A stretch of 64,000 nucleotides of DNA from NCBI GenBank assembly GCA_027422505.1, contig JAPQWV010000018.1, positions 11,550,001-11,614,000 of the forward strand, read 5' to 3'. A model generated the notes under the pieces. It searched no databases. It was not told where the DNA came from and was given only the letters and a program-made list of their open reading frames with translations. The DNA is from Craterostigma plantagineum (taxonomy: Eukaryota; Streptophyta; Magnoliopsida; Lamiales; Linderniaceae). Shown piece after piece: positions 48,363 to 58,433 of this stretch. How positions within the stretch are numbered: position 1 is the first letter of the stretch; the number at the start of each line of letters is the position of its first letter. The position numbers and the translations under genes are program-made.

Positions 48363-48374
48363 TGGTATCAGAGC
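48363..48374 (+). other. Primer binding site of LTR-3 element
   Basis: TGGTATCAGAGC two bases after the LTR end. The Gypsy internal region does not follow; the next bases belong to the Copia pol-ORF3 interval. Confidence 0.85.
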
Positions 48375-48546
48375 GTAAATTTTCGACTAAACCTTCATAT
48401 GACTTATATACATATGTGGAAATGTCATTATTATCTTCAATGTTCACTCTCGTATACTTATGTGCTAATTCATATACTCTTCAAAATTAATTTCGACTCA
48501 ATTTAAATCTCGAATTAATGGTTTACATTAATGAATTGTTTTTCAG
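48375..48546 (+). other. Copia DNA before ORF3, copy 3
   Basis: About 170 bp matching the reverse complement of 14571-14735, ending TTGTTTTTCAG immediately before the ORF3 ATG. Confidence 0.75.
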
Positions 48547-51500
48547 ATGGATCACTATCCTACGTACAATCACATATACGAAAAGGCCTTGTACCTCAGT
48601 GTACAAGACACTAATTTCCAGCTCGACATGACGTCCTTTCGGTGTCCTGACGAGATTATGGTGTCTATACTACAAGGCCATCCCCTGTGGCATGCTCTGA
48701 TGGTGACGGCCTCAGTGCCTATGGTCTACCTTCAACAATTTTGGTGGATGATCAAGAGCCACGTTATTGAAGGGGCTTACAGCTTCACAACTGTGATAGG
48801 GACGAGGCACATAAATATGAACAAGAATGACTTTGGTCTCATCCTCAACCTCCCCTACAACCCGAACTACGATCTCCTTCCAACTGATGCGGAGCTAGTA
48901 CGTGACTTCCTTCAGCTGGGATACCGTCCGCCGCTCACCAAACTCGCACAAATGCAGAGCAACGGGATTCCTCATCCGTGGAAGACATTGTTTGGGATCA
49001 TCAACAAATGTTTATCCCCGAAGCACGCCGGCTTTGACAAAGGCAACGGCAACATTCAGTGGATTTTTCATGGAATCGTCTTCTCGCGAAATTACGATTT
49101 CGCTCAACTGATCTGGAATGATCAAGCCGAGCAGATCAGGCAGAAGGAAAACAAACGCTCAAAGAATATGTCGTACGCCCGGTGGTCCGTCATCATTCGA
49201 CAATACATGGAGTTGCACGAGCAGAACATTCCTCGTCTACCTCCTGGAGGGAATTACCACCCACCGCAGCTGAAATTTTTTCACAATCCAAAACTAACGA
49301 ACTTGGACCAGCCGTCAATGGCCATACCGTTCGAGTTGCTACGTCTCGCCGACCCCTCGGGAGATGTATACCAACTCTACTGCCGGGAGAATCATCCGAT
49401 GGAACAGATGATCAGAGAGCCCCTGACAGATTTCATAGTCAGCCCTCCCCAACAACAAAGCCTTGAGGACACGATGATCGATGCAGTGGCTCAGGAGCTT
49501 GAACAGGAGCCCTCAGTACAAAAAAACTCAGCAACCAGATCTTGAGGTCATGATGATTGATGAAGTGGCCCTTGACATGGAAGCTGAAGAACAGAATCAG
49601 GAGCTCCAAATGGAAGTGCCCATTCATGTTGGTGCGCTTCAAGGATCATTTGAGGTGGTCCTTCACCAAGAAGTACAACCCGAAGCTGAAACAGGGCACA
49701 GCTCACCTACTTTGGCAACTAGGCCAGAAACAGAGGCTCTGATCCCCACGATTCAACCCAACGAGCCTCACGTGACGGAACAAGCCCGTGAGGATGATCC
49801 AGTTCAAACTTCCCCTCACACGGCTACCTCATCAGACACCGAGTCAGGTGAGGAGATCCGACTTTTAAGAAGGACTCCAAGGCGATTAAGTATACCACTT
49901 GAGTCTCTTTTTCCCACCGTCACCACCACATCAGACATGACACCAGTCATCGCTTCAAGCGTCTTGGCCGAGATATCAACTCCGACTACTACCGGCCTCG
50001 ACATCGAAATGTTTGATGTACAGGTTCAATTTGAGCCTGTCACAACATCCATAGACGCGAATCTTATAGATTCAACTCAAGGATTGGATGGAAGTCTCGG
50101 ACAGTCACAACCTCTAGTGACTACGAGCCAACCTGAGGAGCCGGTGTCTGCTCAAGGGTTGTCAACAGGCGACATTAAGTCGTCTTGATCCATCTACGGA
50201 GACGTCCGCCCCTTTTCTGACTGAAGACCACCTCAAGGCCACTCTCTCCGCAGCATTCAAATCTTTCGAAGACAAAATTATGGAGAGCGTGCGTACGACA
50301 ATCGAGATGTCCCGTCAAGATCGAGGTAAAGCACCCGTCTCAGAGCCAACTTCAGCACTAGCCGACCTCACAACCTCATAATCCACACCCGTCGACCCTT
50401 TACAAAACTCATCCATCCTAATCAATCCATACACCATCTCAATCACCGAGCTCCATGACATCATTCTAGCCCGGCTCATTCGTCTTACCATCTGGTCGCC
50501 TCAAGAGGCTCTATAGGCGACTGGTGGACCATCCTGAGCCACCTACCCAAACGTGCCGAGGCCAAAGCTCTCACTCCAGACGACGACATGACGATCCTGA
50601 TGATCATAATCATCATGAGGGGGAGAAGAGGCCAAGGACATCTACGAGTGGCCAAGGACAAGGTCGGGCACAACGCAAACAGGCGCTGGAGCAGGTGAAA
50701 CACAAACCACCCAAACTACCCACACCACGCACCGCACCACCACCAAAACTACCCACACCACTCACCGCACCCACCACTCTAACCCACATCGACCCACCAT
50801 CCTTTCACCTAAGGATGCCTCAGCCTACACCACCGACTCTGACAAGCCCCTTGCTTCCGGAAGAAGAAGCAAGTGCAGCTATGCTCGTAGCACTGGCGCA
50901 AACCCAAGCTACTCCCTCTGTAGCTCCAGATCAACAGGGCCGTTCAGGACATGGCATCAATCCACATGAGTTCCTCAACAAATTCATATTCGAAGGACAG
51001 TGGACGACCCATTATATGCCCGAGGAGCATCAAGTACAACGGCTCAAGGAAGTTCGACAAATTTTGTAACAAGCTTCGGTGGACCTCGTTTTGATAGAAG
51101 ACGACGAACTTCAGGAAGGTGTAGACCATGAACAAGATCTCACAGGGCTTTCAGAACTGATCACACAACGAGCGGTTTCCGTCACAAGACAAATGCCAGG
51201 GACCGTTCGAATCGACACGCCGTGGGAGAATATTCGCATAGAGATACCTTTCCTTGAAGAAGTCCGTGAAAATATTTGGAGGTCAGCGGACAAAGTCAAG
51301 AAGCCGAACGAGTTTGAGCTGAGAGGGATTTCTCACTGGGATCAGCAAAAGAGAATGACATATCTCTGGATGCTAACCCATCTCGGACCGGATGTGAGGA
51401 TGAAGATGACTAGAGCACAAACAAGGAACCATGAGTCTATCTCCCATCTGCCAGCTACTAAGCGTCTACTACGCCAAAGGAGGACTTCCAACACCGTTCT

Positions 51501-52005
51501 ATGTAATCGGGAGAGTAGACAGAACTCGAGATGAACTCAACGAGATCGACCTACCCTACCTTCCTCACGAGGAGGTGTACCATCTCTACCAGTTCTACGT
51601 AGAGAAGTACAGGGGTCCTCAAGGCTTCGTAAAGAAAGAAGGACTCGAGGGACTCTACTGGTTCATGATGCGCCAAGTCAAGTACTTCGCCGCACACGAC
51701 CTTTAGATGGCTCTGGAGAGCAACATGAAGAAGGTCAACATGACCGCTCCACTCAACAAAGGACCTGAGATCGAAGGGCTTCCCAACAATCACGTGCACA
51801 TCAGCACAGTCCTAGGCGTCACCTACAACAATCCGATCGTGAAGAAGACTAGGATGATGCTGAAGACTGAGATACACAAATTCTGTGATGGGACGCTCAA
51901 GGTCATTAGGAAGAACATAGAGCAGAGGTTGGAAGAAATCAATAGAGAGACGATGCTGAGGATCCACCGGTTCGTGAGAGAACAATCGCTCCTAATGGGG
52001 TCGTT
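48547..52005 (+). pseudogene. Copia ORF3, copy 3, most complete
   Basis: Starts MDHYPTYNHIYEKALYLSVQ and stays open for 332 codons, then continues through a few frameshifts and stops in pieces at about 49481-50188, 50524-51069, 51079-51534, 51431-51706 and 51707-52005: about 1150 codons if whole. Regions: an N-terminal block (VYLQQFW, MNKNDFGLILNLP, YDFAQLIWND; residues ~1-220), an acidic Glu-rich and Pro/Ser/Thr-rich middle, a His/Asp/Arg-rich basic stretch (RRHDDPDDHNHHEGEKRP), and a C-terminal block (LSPICQLLSVYYAK, YLPHEEVYHLYQFYVEKY, VIRKNIEQRLEEI). No signal peptide or clear membrane segment, so not an obvious envelope protein. It breaks near 52005 before the C-terminus seen in copy 1. 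Function unknown. Confidence 0.75.
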
Positions 52006-53646
52006 GGTTCAATTATTTGAACGGCGATGTGTCTAACACGAACTTATCTAATAAGTGTTTCAACTTCTTTGTCTCCGGTTAGGAACCCTCACGATAACTC
52101 TGTTGATTGGGTATGATCGTCTAAGTGCGACATGAAAAGGAATTTAGCACTCTTAACGGTATGGCTACAAAGCCTATCATCTTCTTGCTCAATCCTAGCA
52201 TTTGGAAATTCTACCCGTAGGATAACGCTTTATGAGGCGGAATATATTTCGAAAAGTGGCATTTCATAAACGCACCCGAACCACTCACAAACAAGAGCGA
52301 AATGTTTGGTACCGATAACTCGGAACAAACCGCACATACACTCAAGTCGTAGCAGTATCGAGCTTGATAAAAGACAGGAACAAAGTTCATTTACTCACTT
52401 AGTATTTATCTAAGGGAGAATACATCTCACTACCTAAGCACTTAAAACATGCATATACATCAAACATAAAAGCACGTAAAATGCGGTAAACCTAGTTTGC
52501 CTAAAAGACCGAAAATGTGGACTATTCTATTCTACTACATATTTGTTTTACACAAATACATCTCGGTTTCTTCTCGAGGCAACTCCAAGTTTACGAACGG
52601 CCTCCCAATCGTCGTGCGGCCTCCTTCGCATTCAGTCCCCGTATTTATATGGCCACCATACTTCAACTAATTTTTATATCTAATAAAAACAGTAAAATAC
52701 AAGACGGGAGGATCAGTTGTCCCGGACAACCCGTATACAACAAATACAACCCGGGGGGCCTTGTCACCCTTAACATATCACCCGAAAATAGAGCCTAAGT
52801 CCACACTGACGTCTTTATCGTACGTATCATACATAGCACATAAACATGTATTGCGACAACATAACGCTAAATAATCCGAAACGGAATTTGGACTTATATT
52901 GGGCGAAGCCCATTCAGCCCAGTGGGGTTACTTATTTGGGCCTAAACAAGCTAAGGTCCATTTTGCTACAAATTGGACCAAATCCGTTTACGGTCCGTTT
53001 AGAACGGTATTAGGCCTATTTCTAAAATAGCCAATCGTGATATCAAAATACCCCGATGCCCAAAGACATAGCCACCGGCCCTCATCGCTGCTCCTTCGAA
53101 CATTGACGTCGTTGGCACCGAAGTTTCACCTCGAATTCGTTGAACATCATATTCGGATGAAGTATATGCACGATTTAGTGCACGATGCGGGGCAGCAGCT
53201 CGTTCTCGAGCTTCCGGCGAGCAACGACTAGCCACTAGTCCATCAATCTAGACTTTGAAGTTGATGGTAACGAGGCATAGTCCCGGACCATTAAACCTCG
53301 GTGTCTAAGACACGACGCCTCGCCGGAGTTTTCCGTTCAACCACGTTTTCATGCGGATCTTCAAAAGATCTCTTAGATCCAAGAAATTTACTCAATGTAG
53401 ACCCCAAATCATAGTTCAAAACACATGATTACATTTCACAACAAGATTCATTGTCAAATAATTTCTTTCTACGAAGCTCTAACGATTCGGATCTACGTAC
53501 ATAGGCGGTGTTCCGGTTCGTATGAGCCCTCGACTAGTTAACGCAAACTAAGATCAATCCAAGCAACCATGCAAAGATTTGCTTAGTGAGTTACTTAGCC
53601 GATGTAGTTTCGGATTAGTTCATGTGGTTTCTTGTCCCGAGCACTC
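52006..53646 (-). other. Unclassified repeat-like DNA, probably part of a minus-strand LTR element
   Basis: No convincing protein. It lies between the break in ORF3 copy 3 and a minus-strand PBS, and so could be leader or non-coding internal DNA of another LTR element. Open frames under 100 codons on both strands are left out. Confidence 0.4.
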
Positions 53647-53658
53647 GCTCTGATACCA
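53647..53658 (-). other. Orphan primer binding site
   Basis: Plus strand GCTCTGATACCA, the exact complement of the 12-mer PBS used by all LTR elements here. An LTR would be expected to its right but the NDUFB3-like frame begins 23 bp away. Confidence 0.6.
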
Positions 53659-53680
53659 CTATTGCGGAACCTGCTGCAAA

Positions 53681-53896
53681 ATGGCGAAAACTCTGGGTCC
53701 CACAGGATAGTTTTTCCGGCGACGCGATAAGTGGCGTAAGCATCCGATGCTGAGCAACCAGTGGCGCCACGCGACGCGGGGATTGGGCATCGCCCTCGTG
53801 GCATTCGGGATCTACTGCGTCGGCGAGTTCGTGTACGAGAAGATGTACGCAGCTCCTAAATCCCACTCCCACCATTCGCAAGCCGCCTCTCAATGA
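53681..53896 (+). pseudogene. NDUFB3: NDUFB3-like complex I subunit with stop at codon 10
   Basis: Reads MAKTLGPTG, TAG (53708-53710), FFRRRDKWRKHPMLSNQ and on to TGA 53894-53896; 71 sense codons plus the internal stop. This fits plant NADH dehydrogenase 1 beta subunit 3 (accessory subunit of mitochondrial complex I, inner membrane), which is about this length and, as I recall, has GTGEFFRRRDEWRKHPMLSNQ here; the TAG replaces the Glu codon (GAG to TAG, one base). A single membrane segment (LGIALVAFGIYCVGEFVY) and a His/Ser-rich tail are present. No intron interrupts the frame; a GTAATT donor-like site follows the stop (53906), so an intron in the 3' UTR is possible. Apart from the stop it looks intact, so recent inactivation, an assembly error or use of the downstream Met (53747) are alternatives. 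Confidence 0.8.
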
Positions 53897-54419
53897 TTAA
53901 TTAAGGTAATTGAATTTTTCCATCCTCCCATTACCTTTTATGTCTTTGAAGTCTGCCTGTTTCGTGTTTCAATTTATGGATTGAGCTTAGGGTCAATGGT
54001 ACGAATTCTGTTGTGTTTGAACGTGAATCCTTTTCTGCGGTATTATTTGACTGGTTGAATTCAGATGGATGGGATCATCTGATGTTAACTTGTGGAAATT
54101 CCGATTGCATCGAAGATGGGATGTTTGGGTAATTGATCCAATTTTTAACCCGGACGTCATGGGACAGGCTTCATTTTCGATTTATGATTATTGAATGGAA
54201 GACATTGATGGCATGCGAGGCTTTTGAAAGATCGATCGCCTCTCTCGGAGTGTCTTTCTCTTTGTGTTATAGCAAAAGAAGCACTATGCAGGCTTGATAC
54301 CTATTTATAGTACAGTTTCAGTATGTTTTAGTTTAGTGTTAAATGGATATATCAAGCTTGTCATGTCACCCCTGATCATTTTTATGGTTGTGTTTGTCTA
54401 TCCAACGCCTTTGTTTTCT
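53897..54419. other. Probable 3' flank or 3' UTR intron of the NDUFB3-like gene
   Basis: No coding signal. Unlike the repeats to the left it lacks TCGA-type motif arrays. Confidence 0.4.
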
Positions 54420-54559
54420 GTTTCATTAAGGGTGTGTTTGGTATGTGAAAATTAGTAGGGAAAAGAAAATGAAACGGGAAAGGATAATTAGTTTTGTGTT
54501 TGGTTGGTTGAAGAAATCGTTAAGGAAAAGAAAAGAAAGGAAAATATAGTTACGTTGAT

Positions 54560-55064
54560 ACCTAAAAGCAAAACCAATTATTTTTGTGTTTTCCTCGCTG
54601 ATTTCGATTTCGACTATGGTCCCTTTCAAGCTCAAAGCGTAGAACTTCCCCTTGAACTCGATCACACTGGTAAATCGCATGTCGTCCTTAGGAGCGTAAG
54701 GCTCCTTCATATCGCAATTCTTCAGAACCCAATATTCATCGGCTTCTTTACTGCGCGCATAGAACCCAAAGGCCGGCGAAGAAATGCCCGTTAGGACAAT
54801 TGCTTTGAACCTTGTGCAATGATAAGTCGGACACACCCGACGTGAGATACTGCAGTTCTTGAAAGGAACGTTGCGGTCCCACCTTGGCAAGGAACTCATA
54901 CACGAATCTTCGGGCTTCCATAAGTATATCTTGGGAAGATCATCATCATCATCATCATCGTCTCCCATTATTACGATGTGCCCTTGAGAGTAGCCCTTGA
55001 AGGTATTTCCGGGTGGTGAAGTATATTGTACCTCTCTGGCCTGTATTATGGCCGAGGCCAACTC
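54560..55064 (-). pseudogene. F-box/DUF295-like (KIB1-4 propeller) protein fragment
   Basis: Minus-strand frame with ELASAIIQAREVQYTSPPG, GHIVIMGDDDDDDDDLPKIY, YLWKPEDSCMSSLPRWDR, FKGKFYALSLKGTIVEIEI. The last motif and the overall spacing recall the C-terminal DUF295 domain of plant F-box proteins (resemblance only). A run of eight Asp codons (GAT/GAC) interrupts it near 54950. An upstream frame (about 55333-55075, MAKTPKENKKSNPKPP...) ends at TAA and may be its N-terminal part in another frame, with a poly-C run near 55257 (plus-strand G). No F-box was recognised. It is probably a broken gene. Confidence 0.42.
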
Positions 55065-55812
55065 TCGTGGAACTTTATGTCCACGATGTGCGGTGCCCTT
55101 TTAGGGATTGTTTATTAGGGATGATTTCGACGAGTTTTGGAAAGTGGGGAGAAGTTGGGTTAATGCATTGGGTAGGAGGCGATCGCCAGGTTTTGATGGT
55201 AGAGACGAAGGAAGTGATGTTGTGTAGCAGGGTTGGCTGCATTGCTATGTTGGGTGGGGGGGGGGGGGGGTTCTTGTTTGATATGGGGTGGTTTAGGGTT
55301 TGATTTCTTGTTTTCTTTTGGTGTTTTGGCCATTTTCCCTTTCTTGGATGAGTTTTTATTATGTGATAGCTTGATGATTGATGTAGTGGTGATGGTGGAT
55401 TGAGTTTTATATAGGGAAATCCAGCCTTGGCCTCCAAGGGTTTGAGGTTTTTTTTTTTCGCCAAGATTAGTATATGAGTGGGTTCTTTTATGGGTTTATT
55501 CGTTGACTTTTGGGGTGATGGACCTTGTCTTGCAAGAAATGGACAAAGAATTTACTATTTCTTGATGGTAAGCCAATGCTTAAACTGCATTCTCCATTTT
55601 CTTATTCTTACAATCATTTTACGAGTGAAAATCCACCATTTTTCAGATCATTACGATATCAAAAGCCTTGTCCCTCTCAAAGTTAGCTGACAGGTGCCCA
55701 TCTGCAGTCTTGGCAGGTATTCATGGTTCTGGTTGGATATAATCTAGGCACACGTGTATATATATATAATGAGAAAGTAGTATTAATCTAATTATTGCAA
55801 AAAAAAATTCAG
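55065..55812. other. Interval between the DUF295-like fragment and CAND1 exons
   Basis: Contains the possible upstream part of the DUF295-like frame, a 14-base G run near 55256-55270 and AT-rich DNA. No other gene recognised. Confidence 0.4.
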
Positions 55813-56218
55813 TATTGGACTCCTTGGTGGATCCTCTTCAGAAAACAATTAAACTTTAGGACAACAATAGATGCTGAGAAGCAGGAAGTTGACCGCAATG
55901 AAGACATGATACGTAGTGCTCTTCGAGGCATTGCATCATTACACCGTATAAGGTATGCATCGTAACTTCTCTGTATTTCCGCTCAATCGTCCCTCCGTTC
56001 ATGTATATTTATATTCACTTGTACCATTTGGAAAATTATATAAAGAATCAATCCTCTTTTGATATGTTGTTTGTTCGGGAAAATACTTTGGCATCTGTTA
56101 CATAATATCTTTTATTTACAGCGGGGGAGATTGTACTCATAAGTTCAAGAATCTCATGAATGATATTTGCAAAATCCCCACGCTATCGGACAAATATCAC
56201 TCCATCAGAAACGAATGA
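55813..56218 (+). pseudogene. CAND1: CAND1 C-terminal fragment (last two exons) with frameshift
   Basis: Exon 55813-55952 reads LDSLVDPLQKTI, then RTTIDAEKQEVDRNEDMIRS and ALRGIASLHRI; exon 56122-56218 reads GGDCTHKFKNLMNDI to YHSIRNE and TGA. These are the last residues of plant CAND1, the cullin-RING ligase exchange factor. GT and AG sites bound the intron (donor AG|GTATGC, acceptor TTTACAG|C). One extra A near 55854 (KTIKL, TAG) shifts the frame between KTI and RTT. The other ~1150 residues are absent, because positions to the left hold unrelated fragments. Not functional. Confidence 0.85.
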
Positions 56219-56589
56219 AGTCTGTCCTTTTGCTAACATCTCGCTTGCTTGCTCTGAAGTAAATCGAAGCGCGGCGTTTTGTCTTGATAAATTTTTCTTT
56301 TTTGGGTTCATAGCTAACAATCTAGCTAGGATTTTGCTTTCTTTCTGGTTAATAGTTGGGTTAACTTGAGAGTTTGTGCTGTGCTATCCCAGTTGGGAGA
56401 AGACGAAAAAAAAATGTTTGTATATTGACTATTTATCTGATTGATGGCATTTTGTTTTGGGGAAATTCTCTATCGGGCCTCATGGAAGTTTAAACTTCAT
56501 GTCAGCATCCCTAGTAAATTTTTTCCTTGCTAAGTACCCATATTTAATACCCCAAACAGTGACGGACGAAAATACATTTTTCTAAAATT

Positions 56590-57370
56590 AAACTTGCACA
56601 TTATACCAACTGTTTTAAGTATTATACCAACTGTTATCGCCAAGTATACCAATAAAATAGCGGTTTTATAATTTTATTGAAATAAAATTGGGCATTGTAC
56701 AAACTGTCGTCGCAATTATACCAATTGTACACTATACCACAATTGATATAATAACGATAACGATCACCCTTGGTATAGTTTTCAGTTCTGGTTTAACTGC
56801 GACAACTGTTGCTATAATTTTCAATTTTATTTATATAAAATTATAATAATATTATATGTTGGTATAATTAACGATAACAATTGGTATATTAATCAAAACA
56901 GTTGGTATAATTGTCCAATTTTGCTGTATAAAACTAGAATGACGTTAGATATATGTATAATAACGAAAACAAATGGTTAAATATCCACAATTTCAGGTAT
57001 AAGAACAAATTAGTTGGTATAATGTTCAATTTTTATATAAAATTACAATAACTTTATTTATTGGTATATTTACAAAAACAGATGGTACAATTTTTATAAT
57101 TTCTGGTATAATAGCATAATCAGTTGGTATATTATCCAATTCCGTTTTATAAAATTTGGATAGTGTTATTTACTGGTGTAATAAGAACACAGATGACATA
57201 ATTTCTACAATTTCTAATAGCAAAATCAGTTGGCTTAATCTCCAATTTTGCATTACAAAATCATAACGACGGTATTTATTGTTATAATATCGAAAACAGT
57301 TAGCATAATGTCTTCTGTTATATTTTCAATTTTTTGGTATCGAGTTTTGTGGTATAATTAATACGAAAAT
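56590..57370. repeat. Degenerate ~110-bp AT-rich repeat with an inverted part
   Basis: AGTTGGTATAAT-type units begin at about 56900, 57012, 57122 and 57228 (spacings 112, 110, 106), each followed by CCAATTTT, a TATAAAAT stretch, GAAAACAG and a second GGTATAAT. To the left (56590-56760) the same words occur inverted (ATTATACCAACTGTT). No protein. Confidence 0.8.
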
Positions 57371-57639
57371 AATTGTTCAGCTTTTTGAAGAGTGAGACAA
57401 GGATATTTTCGACTTTTTAACATTGAAAAGACCATTTTAAGTACTGAACAAGAATAAATTTATTAAACTGTACTGGACAGGAAAAAATCTTTCGAGAGGT
57501 ATTTAATAGGAAGTTCACACCTTAAAACGGACTGATAGGGAATTATCACTAAACAAAATGATAGAAGAAAGAGCCAAATTCCAAGACAAAAAATAAACAT
57601 TACCTAGGAGGTGACTGGATTGATTGTTATTGCACGTAA

Positions 57640-58258
57640 GGCCTTCCTCAATGCTAAACCCAAAAAGGTAGGTTTTTAGAATGCCACGTGAGCGCCACCT
57701 CAAAAGTAAAAAAGCTCTACCTCCAAAATAAACTTTTCCTCAACCATAAAACCCAAAAAGTAGGTTTTTTAGGAGACCCTCTTTAATTTCATTTACTTTT
57801 ATTTAAATAACCAAATTTATTTATTAATTTTCGGAATAATATATAAATAATTATATTATATTTCATATTATTTAATTTAATAAAAACTTTCGCTACATAA
57901 TAAAAAATATTATTTATTTATTTGAAATATTAAAGAAATAAACATTTTTACACATTAAAATTTTATTCGTAAAAAATAAAAAAATTAATAAATATTAATA
58001 AACAAATATTAATATAGGATAAAGTATTAAAAAACAATCCCGTCACATAATGTATTGTATTAATTTTATTTTCAAGATCTATTTTCTCATATTTTTCTAT
58101 AAATATATATTAAAAGCTGACACGCACACCCAAAAAAACCCAGGTTTGTTCTACTAAACCTCTCAAAAAACCTACAACACCTCACAATGCAAAAAACCTC
58201 TGTTTTACAGATTTTTTCTCTCTCCTACTCATCAAAAAACCTAGCATTGAGGAAGGCC
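57640..58258. mobile_element. Tourist-like (PIF/Harbinger) MITE, 619 bp
   Basis: Perfect 17-bp terminal inverted repeats GGCCTTCCTCAATGCTA (57640-57656) and TAGCATTGAGGAAGGCC (58242-58258), flanked by TAA on both sides (57637-57639, 58259-58261), the 3-bp target preference of PIF/Harbinger. The interior is AT-rich and non-coding. It sits just downstream of the PurH stop. Confidence 0.82.
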
Positions 58259-58433
58259 TAATAACATTATCAGCAGCAGATTTCTTAAGGTGCAGAACAA
58301 AATCAATCGCCAACCCAGCCGTAGACAACATTTCCTAGCCGTAGACAACATTTCCTACCAGAAAAAGAGAAAGAAAGAAAAATGCAAAAAACAACGAAAT
58401 TCAAAGCATTACTCAGATCGACTGATAAATCGA

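Noticed and set aside
52517..52798. 93-codon plus-strand frame in unclassified DNA
   Set aside because: No domain, flanked by repeat DNA; not enough to call a gene.
53681..53896. Selenocysteine or programmed readthrough at the NDUFB3-like stop
   Set aside because: The codon is TAG, plants lack selenoprotein machinery of that kind, and nothing in the family suggests readthrough; mutation is simpler.
54940..54960. ATC/ATG trinucleotide run as a regulatory repeat
   Set aside because: It encodes the Asp run of the DUF295-like fragment and is explained by codon-repeat slippage.
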